Below, piece by piece: positions 5,719-8,676 of a DNA stretch of 8,676 bases; position 1 is the first letter of the stretch, and every line of letters starts with the position of its first letter. The position numbers and the translations under genes are program-made. The DNA is taken from NCBI GenBank assembly GCA_020057445.1, contig JAGVFV010000125.1:1-8676 (forward strand). Reading direction: 5' to 3'. Below the pieces are notes generated by a model. The model made no database searches. It saw only the letters and a program-made list of their open reading frames with translations, and was not told the origin of the DNA. The DNA is from an archaeon (GTDB taxonomy: Archaea; Nanobdellota; Nanobdellia; Woesearchaeales; JAHJEM01).

Positions 5719-7128
5719 ATGGATATCTATGAGCCCCGTGAAGATTCCTTTTTTATGGAAACTTTTGCGAAAAAATACTGTCATGGCAGGGTGTGCGACA
5801 TGGGATCAGGCTCTGGAATCCTTGCGCTCGCTGCTGCAAAGAAGGCAAAAGAGGTCTTTGCGGTGGATGTCAATCCTGAGGCTACCGAAGCGATAAGAAA
5901 GCAGGTGCGGGAGTTGAAGATCAGGAATGTCCAGGTCATCCTTTCCCATTTCTTCTCAGGAGTGCCAAAAGGCATACTCTTTGATATTATCGTCTGCAAT
6001 CCGCCCTACCTGCCTTCAGATGAGCGGGTGCCGGATGTCGCGCTCGACGGCGGAAAGCACGGGTATGAGTGGATCCTTCGCTTCCTTGCCCAGGCGAAAC
6101 ATCGCTTGACAAAAGACGGCATCGTCCTCTTGCTGTTCAGTTCGCTCTCGAAAAAGGATGTCATCGATAAGGCGCTTGACAAGGATGCATGGAAGCGGGA
6201 ATTGATGGGTGAGAAAAAGCTTGACTTTGAGACATTATATGTCTACAAGCTTTCCCGTCGAAATATCGCGGCTAAGGGAAGGAGGGGCATGGTCTCGCTC
6301 GAAGCGCATGACGGAAAAAAGATTATGGTCAAGGAGAGGAATCCGTCGTCTGCAAAAGACTCCCTCGCATTCGAGGCAGACATGCTCAGGAAGGTGAACA
6401 GGATCGGCATCGGGCCGAGATTTATCTTTTTCAGGGAAGGAAGGCTTGGGATGGAATACATCGACGGCAAGAGGATCATCGAGTATCTCAAGGGAGCAAG
6501 CGCCAAGAAAGCAAAGGCCGTATTGCGAAATATCCTTGAACAGTGTTTCCTGCTCGACAAGGAGGGGATAGTGAAGGAGGAGATGACGAATCCCTACAAG
6601 CACATCATCGTGCGGAAAGGGATTCCTGTCTTCATCGATTTTGAGCGGGCGCGCTGCAGAGGAAAGGCACAGAATGTCACGCAAGCCGTGCAGTTTTTCC
6701 AGTCAGAGAGCATGCGAAATGCGCTTGGAAAGAGAAGACTTGCAGAGGTTTCCCTCTCTCTGCTGCAGGAATACAAGAAGCGTCCGTCGAGGACAGCTTT
6801 CCTTCGGATCCTGGCGCAATCTGATCTTGCTTCTTTCAATGAGAGATGTTATGCGCTGTTATCTCTAGTCCCACAGGGCAAAGTGACGACGTATGGCGCG
6901 ATTGCGCACGCATTGGGCACAGGCGCGAGCAGGGCTGTGGGAAATGCCATGAACAAGAATCCGTACGCGCCGGAGATCCCCTGCCATCGCGTGGTGAACA
7001 GCGACGGGAAGGTCGGAGGATTCGCTGGCGGGACAAATGAGAAGATACGCATGCTGGAGAAGGAAGGGATCCATGTGAAAGGCGGGCGAATCTTATCCTT
7101 TGAGAAGGTCAGCTACGCTCTGGCATGA
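5719..7128 (+). CDS. Fusion: HemK-type methyltransferase + RIO/Bud32-like kinase + O6-alkylguanine-DNA alkyltransferase
   Basis: One open frame of 469 residues with three unrelated domains. Residues 1-182 are a HemK/PrmC (archaeal HemK2/Mtq2) methyltransferase: start MDIYEPREDSF, SAM-binding motif VCDMGSGSGILAL (25-37), catalytic NPPY (94-97). Family members methylate the glutamine of the release-factor GGQ motif. Residues about 191-365 are a small kinase-like domain: K205 in IMVKERN, E219 in the next helix, hinge MEYIDGK (245-251), loop IVKEEMTNPYKH and metal-binding D307 in IDFERAR. The HxD motif is replaced by K-E-E. The pattern recalls the uncharacterised archaeal COG2112 kinases. Residues about 368-469 are the C-terminal domain of Ogt/MGMT: PQGKVTTYGAIA, arginine finger in SRAVGNAM (R405), PCHRV with acceptor C422, then GGFAGG. 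The N-terminal domain of Ogt is missing. The start at 5719 is set by the TATA spacing. Confidence 0.9.
   Translation: MDIYEPREDSFFMETFAKKYCHGRVCDMGSGSGILALAAAKKAKEVFAVDVNPEATEAIRKQVRELKIRNVQVILSHFFSGVPKGILFDIIVCNPPYLPSDERVPDVALDGGKHGYEWILRFLAQAKHRLTKDGIVLLLFSSLSKKDVIDKALDKDAWKRELMGEKKLDFETLYVYKLSRRNIAAKGRRGMVSLEAHDGKKIMVKERNPSSAKDSLAFEADMLRKVNRIGIGPRFIFFREGRLGMEYIDGKRIIEYLKGASAKKAKAVLRNILEQCFLLDKEGIVKEEMTNPYKHIIVRKGIPVFIDFERARCRGKAQNVTQAVQFFQSESMRNALGKRRLAEVSLSLLQEYKKRPSRTAFLRILAQSDLASFNERCYALLSLVPQGKVTTYGAIAHALGTGASRAVGNAMNKNPYAPEIPCHRVVNSDGKVGGFAGGTNEKIRMLEKEGIHVKGGRILSFEKVSYALA
6281..6291 (+). promoter_or_regulatory. Internal Shine-Dalgarno and ATG at a domain junction
   Basis: GGAGGGGC directly precedes an in-frame ATG (6289-6291; residue 191 of the fusion, MVSLEAHDGKK). 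It sits where the methyltransferase domain has ended (LYVYKLSRRN) and the kinase domain begins. It is the best Shine-Dalgarno match in this window. Initiation here would give a separate kinase-alkyltransferase of 279 residues. Confidence 0.5.
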
Positions 7129-7132
7129 CTGT

Positions 7133-7648
7133 TCAAGCCGCGTGCTCGCCATGCATTTCCGTCTCATGCTCTTTTTTTATTGCAGCCTTGATGTATTTTG
7201 GGAGAAAGTCATGCAAGCTGTACTTCTCTGCAAGGGCGAGGTATATCTCTGGCGGGAGAAGGCTATAGAGGATGTTGAGCTCCAGAAAGGATCCGCCGCT
7301 GCTCCTATATTCCCCTTTCAAGAAGCGCTTTTTTTCTGCAGACTTCTCTTCGCTCTCCCTTTTCTTGCCCAAGAATTGCAATTCTATCAATATGGTCTCA
7401 AGGTCTGGATGGACGCCATGCTCATTGATCCATCCGATCATGTCCGGGAGCGTCTTATCAGTATGGGCAGTGAGGTAGAGGCGGATGTTGTAATCAAGCC
7501 AGACCATCATCCGTCCTGTCTCGCCGTAGAGCGAAATAGCTATGTCGTAGGGATTTTCTGTGAACCTAGAATTCCTGTTCGAGAGAGGATGAAATTTTGC
7601 ATCGGGTTCGGATGGGCCTTCTGGATTTTCAGGAGTGATGTCTCTCAT
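7133..7648 (-). CDS. Hypothetical protein, 171 residues
   Basis: I do not recognise this protein. It is soluble and charged, with no signal peptide or clear membrane span. Residues 1-33 are Pro/Asn/Ser-rich and probably disordered. Residues 34-100 mix strands and helices (PYDIAISLYGETGRMMVWLD, IRLYLTAHTD, LPDMIGWINEHG, DLETILIELQFLG). Residues 94-115 are a Lys/Glu/Ser-rich stretch. A helical C-terminal part follows (FLELNILYSLL, EIYLALAEKY, FLPKYIKAAIKKE). The start is supported by a TATA box about 28 nt upstream. The plus-strand frame opposite (7100-7768) has no promoter, starts inside the previous gene and encodes a Cys/Phe/Trp-rich shadow sequence. The gene ends 4 bp from the stop of the fusion gene, tail to tail. 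Confidence 0.75.
   Translation of the reverse strand: MRDITPENPEGPSEPDAKFHPLSNRNSRFTENPYDIAISLYGETGRMMVWLDYNIRLYLTAHTDKTLPDMIGWINEHGVHPDLETILIELQFLGKKRESEEKSAEKKRFLKGEYRSSGGSFLELNILYSLLPPEIYLALAEKYSLHDFLPKYIKAAIKKEHETEMHGEHAA
7172..7178 (+). terminator. Poly-T run after the fusion gene
   Basis: Seven Ts lie about 44 nt past the plus-strand stop at 7128, inside the convergent gene. U-tracts like this can end archaeal transcription. No strong hairpin precedes it. Confidence 0.3.
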
Positions 7649-7672
7649 CAGGAGAGGTGGAGCGCTTGTTGC

Positions 7673-7680
7673 TTAAATAT
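7673..7680 (-). promoter_or_regulatory. TATA box of the 171-residue gene
   Basis: Minus-strand ATATTTAA is centred about 28 nt before the ATG at 7648, again matching a leaderless start. The neighbouring AT-rich TTAAATATGTTTA might also serve the plus strand, toward the broken gene at 7737. Confidence 0.55.
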
Positions 7681-7736
7681 GTTTAGATGCAGACCTGCAT
7701 TCAAATCTTCTTCGTTGTCCCCTTTTGTCTGCGGGG

Positions 7737-7984
7737 ATGAGCATGCAGGAAAGCCAGGCCGTTATTGATTATAGGCTAAGGAAATTTCGTTCACCAGACA
7801 GGCCCTATGCGCTCTTCATTGGATATTCTTCATTGGATATTATAATCAAAAGATAATCGAAACGCTGGCAGATATGTATAAAGCAACGGGCTGGACCGTC
7901 GATGTGGAAAGAGATAAAGACCCGAAAGACCCAGGATATACCTTCACGTTTTCCCAGCGTGCCCGAGGCCAGTTCGAGCAATAA
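7737..7984 (+). pseudogene. Small gene split by a 14-bp tandem duplication
   Basis: The frame opens at ATG 7737 just after GCGGGG and reads MSMQESQAVIDYRLRKFRSP, then DRPYALFIGY. There it enters the second copy of a 14-bp direct repeat, shifts frame and stops at 7854-7856, giving a 39-residue product. Taking out one repeat copy gives an uninterrupted 77-residue protein: ...ALFIGY joins YNQKIIETLADMYKATGW, with the tail TVDVERDKDPKDPGYTFTFS and QRARGQFEQ, ending at TAA 7982-7984. The restored protein is soluble and charged, with no recognised family. The clean restoration implies that the gene was recently intact, or is intact in part of the population. The upstream part alone could still be translated. 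Confidence 0.7.
7813..7841 (+). repeat. 14-bp tandem direct repeat, two perfect copies
   Basis: The unit CTTCATTGGATATT occurs at 7814-7827 and again at 7828-7841, with one further matching base on the left (period-14 tract of 29 bp). Fourteen is not a multiple of three, so gain or loss of a copy switches the reading frame of the surrounding small gene. Confidence 0.95.
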
Positions 7985-8249
7985 ATTGTAAGGGGATTCG
8001 CATCCTTCTGTAAAACCGGTCGCATTGAAAACATCCCCTCGGGATGCCTGTTGCAGCTGCTGCCCATCAGACCATTTTTCTGACTGACCAGTGCACCCTC
8101 ATTGCAATCGAAGATTGCTATGAGTCCCAGAAATATCTGCATTTCTGTGACCGAGGGGACGCCCCCCGCACCTTATCGGAGCGTGATCTGATAATGGTTC
8201 GCCTTATGCTGCAACAGGAACTTTTCAATGCGACTGTAAAACCAAAAAG
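7985..8249. other. Gene-poor stretch before the toxin-antitoxin pair
   Basis: No convincing gene is seen. A plus-strand frame from ATG 8044 to stop 8302-8304 (86 codons) exists, but its last third runs through the antitoxin promoter and past the antitoxin start. Its middle (TDQCTLIAIEDCYESQKYLH, then FCDRGDAPRTLSERDL) reads like protein, so a decayed or unusual small gene cannot be excluded. The 7991-8047 segment has two interleaved complementary block pairs and a competing 6-bp hairpin at 8032-8046 over the ATG. No tRNA or C/D-box pattern was found. Confidence 0.35.
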
Positions 8250-8259
8250 TTTATATATA
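8250..8259 (+). promoter_or_regulatory. TATA box of the toxin-antitoxin operon
   Basis: TTTATATATA is centred about 36 nt before the antitoxin ATG, so the transcript probably has a short leader (about 8-14 nt), unlike the leaderless genes elsewhere in the window. Confidence 0.6.
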
Positions 8260-8280
8260 ATTAGATTATACATCATGATG
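8256..8280. promoter_or_regulatory. Candidate operator: two dyads in the toxin-antitoxin promoter
   Basis: TATAAT-TAG-ATTATA (8256-8270) is a 6-bp inverted repeat overlapping the TATA box. One base later CATCATGATG (8271-8280) is a perfect 10-bp palindrome. AbrB-fold antitoxins bind DNA as dimers and commonly repress their own promoters, so these are plausible binding sites. The first may only reflect high AT content. Confidence 0.4.
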
Positions 8281-8285
8281 GTGAT
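8280..8285 (+). promoter_or_regulatory. Shine-Dalgarno site of the antitoxin gene
   Basis: GGTGAT with a 5-nt spacer (ACAAA) before ATG 8291 decides the start. The ATGs at 8275 and 8278 are in another frame. The site would lie at the very 5' end of the mRNA predicted from the TATA box. Confidence 0.55.
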
Positions 8286-8290
8286 ACAAA

Positions 8291-8509
8291 ATGCACGTGT
8301 TTGAAGCGGTCCCGAAGGAATGGGGAAATTCGATAGGCATCACCATCCCGCGGGAGGTGGTGGAGAAGGAGAATATTTCCACGAAGACGAAGGTTCGGTT
8401 CATAGCGATCGGGTCAGAGATGAGACTTTTGAAAAAGGAGTTCGGATCCCTGAAACTGAAGAAACCGACACAGAAAGCGATGGATGAGATCGACAAGGGA
8501 TATGACTGA
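8291..8509 (+). CDS. vapB: AbrB/MazE-fold antitoxin (VapB-like)
   Basis: A 72-residue protein. Residues 1-48 match the swapped-hairpin AbrB/SpoVT/MazE DNA-binding fold: FEAVPKEWGNSIGITIPREVVEKENI, with the typical W-G-N-S-x-G-x-x-I-P core, then a second hairpin (TKVRFIAIGSEMRLLKKEFG). The last 24 residues are Lys-rich and flexible (LKKPTQKAMDEIDKGYD), the usual place for wrapping around the toxin. By family it neutralises the PIN ribonuclease encoded next and represses the operon as a dimer or toxin complex. The stop overlaps the toxin start by 8 bp. A TATA box, a Shine-Dalgarno site and two dyad elements lie just upstream. Confidence 0.88.
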   Translation: MHVFEAVPKEWGNSIGITIPREVVEKENISTKTKVRFIAIGSEMRLLKKEFGSLKLKKPTQKAMDEIDKGYD

Positions 8510-8676
8510 CACAAGGATTTTCTTGGCAGATACCTATGCTCTCATTGAAATGGTGGGCGGTAATGCCGAGTATAAGCCATACTTGAATCATATCCTGATG
8601 ACCACAAAATTCAACTTGATAGAGCTCTATTATCATTTTCTTCATGAGTATGGCAGGGAGACTGCTGACAGATATC
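8502..8676 (+). CDS. vapC: PIN-domain toxin, VapC-like (5' part, runs off window)
   Basis: The first 58 codons of a gene cut by the window edge. It begins at ATG 8502, inside the end of the antitoxin gene in another frame (8-bp overlap), so translation is probably coupled; only a weak AAGGG precedes it. The N-terminus TDTRIFLADTYALIEM has the first PIN strand with the metal-binding aspartate (D10 in LADTYALIE). The helix KFNLIELYYHFLHEYG carries the second acidic residue (E41). These positions match the PIN pattern D...E, with further aspartates expected beyond the window. VapC toxins are Mg-dependent ribonucleases that cut tRNA or rRNA. A full gene of roughly 130-150 codons would be expected. 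Confidence 0.85.
   Translation, partial: MTDTRIFLADTYALIEMVGGNAEYKPYLNHILMTTKFNLIELYYHFLHEYGRETADRY

Noticed and set aside
7100..7768. Plus-strand frame of 222 codons opposite the 171-residue gene
   Set aside because: It starts inside the fusion gene, has no promoter and is rich in Cys, Phe and Trp. The minus-strand gene has a TATA box at the right distance and a normal composition.
7985..8060. tRNA or C/D-box RNA in the gap (GGATTCGCATCC, several CTGA boxes)
   Set aside because: There is no matching acceptor stem, D-arm or anticodon arm, and no C box (RTGATGA) at a suitable distance from a CTGA.
7846..8142. Minus-strand frame of 98 codons across the broken gene
   Set aside because: It lies opposite the restorable 77-residue frame and has no start signals or protein-like pattern.
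1..8676. CRISPR arrays, insertion sequences or integrase genes
   Set aside because: No regularly spaced repeats, transposase-like frames or terminal inverted repeats were found. The only tandem repeat is the 14-bp one at 7813-7841.

Overview
This window looks archaeal, and most likely comes from a DPANN lineage of the Woesearchaeota/Pacearchaeota kind. Four things point that way. The isoleucyl-tRNA synthetase is of the archaeal/eukaryotic type. TATA-like boxes sit about 27-30 nt upstream of several start codons, as expected for leaderless archaeal transcripts. There is a small lipoprotein with a Cys-DSDG domain that I associate with DPANN surface proteins. There is also a winged-helix protein (start MGTIAKDTPLSEITLRKY) of a type I remember from the same group. 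The lineage is an inference, because no rRNA or other phylogenetic marker is present.

Layout. Bases 1-143 hold no convincing gene. A minus-strand lipoprotein gene (144-515) is divergent from ileS (657-3803), which ends at a hairpin plus T-rich terminator candidate. A compact plus-strand set follows: a TIM-barrel (xylose isomerase-like/AP-endonuclease 2 fold) protein (3883-4602), a winged-helix protein (4609-5064) and a 56-residue four-cysteine protein (5069-5239). Its last stop codon overlaps the stop of a convergent minus-strand hypothetical gene (5236-5643). That gene shares a 75-bp divergent promoter region with a 469-residue multidomain gene (5719-7128). A second minus-strand hypothetical gene (7133-7648) ends 4 bp from it, tail to tail.

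The most unusual gene is the 5719-7128 fusion. It has a HemK/PrmC-type N5-glutamine methyltransferase domain, then a small RIO/Bud32-like kinase domain, then an O6-alkylguanine-DNA alkyltransferase domain with an intact PCHRV acceptor-cysteine motif. A strong Shine-Dalgarno sequence and in-frame ATG lie exactly at the methyltransferase-kinase junction. The locus may therefore make both a full-length protein and a separate kinase-alkyltransferase.

The right end (about 7650-8676) has the character of an accessory region. A small gene at 7737-7984 is broken by a 14-bp tandem duplication; removing one copy restores a clean 77-residue frame. A gene-poor stretch with complementary sequence blocks follows. 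Then comes a toxin-antitoxin pair: an AbrB/MazE-fold antitoxin (8291-8509) overlapping by 8 bp a PIN-domain VapC-like toxin that runs off the window end. Two dyad-symmetric elements lie between its TATA box and start codon and could be the antitoxin's operator.

How the genes work together: ileS and the methyltransferase domain belong to translation (tRNA charging and, by family, release-factor modification). The alkyltransferase domain belongs to DNA repair. The TIM-barrel/winged-helix/Cys-protein set looks like one transcription unit whose pathway cannot be told from sequence alone.
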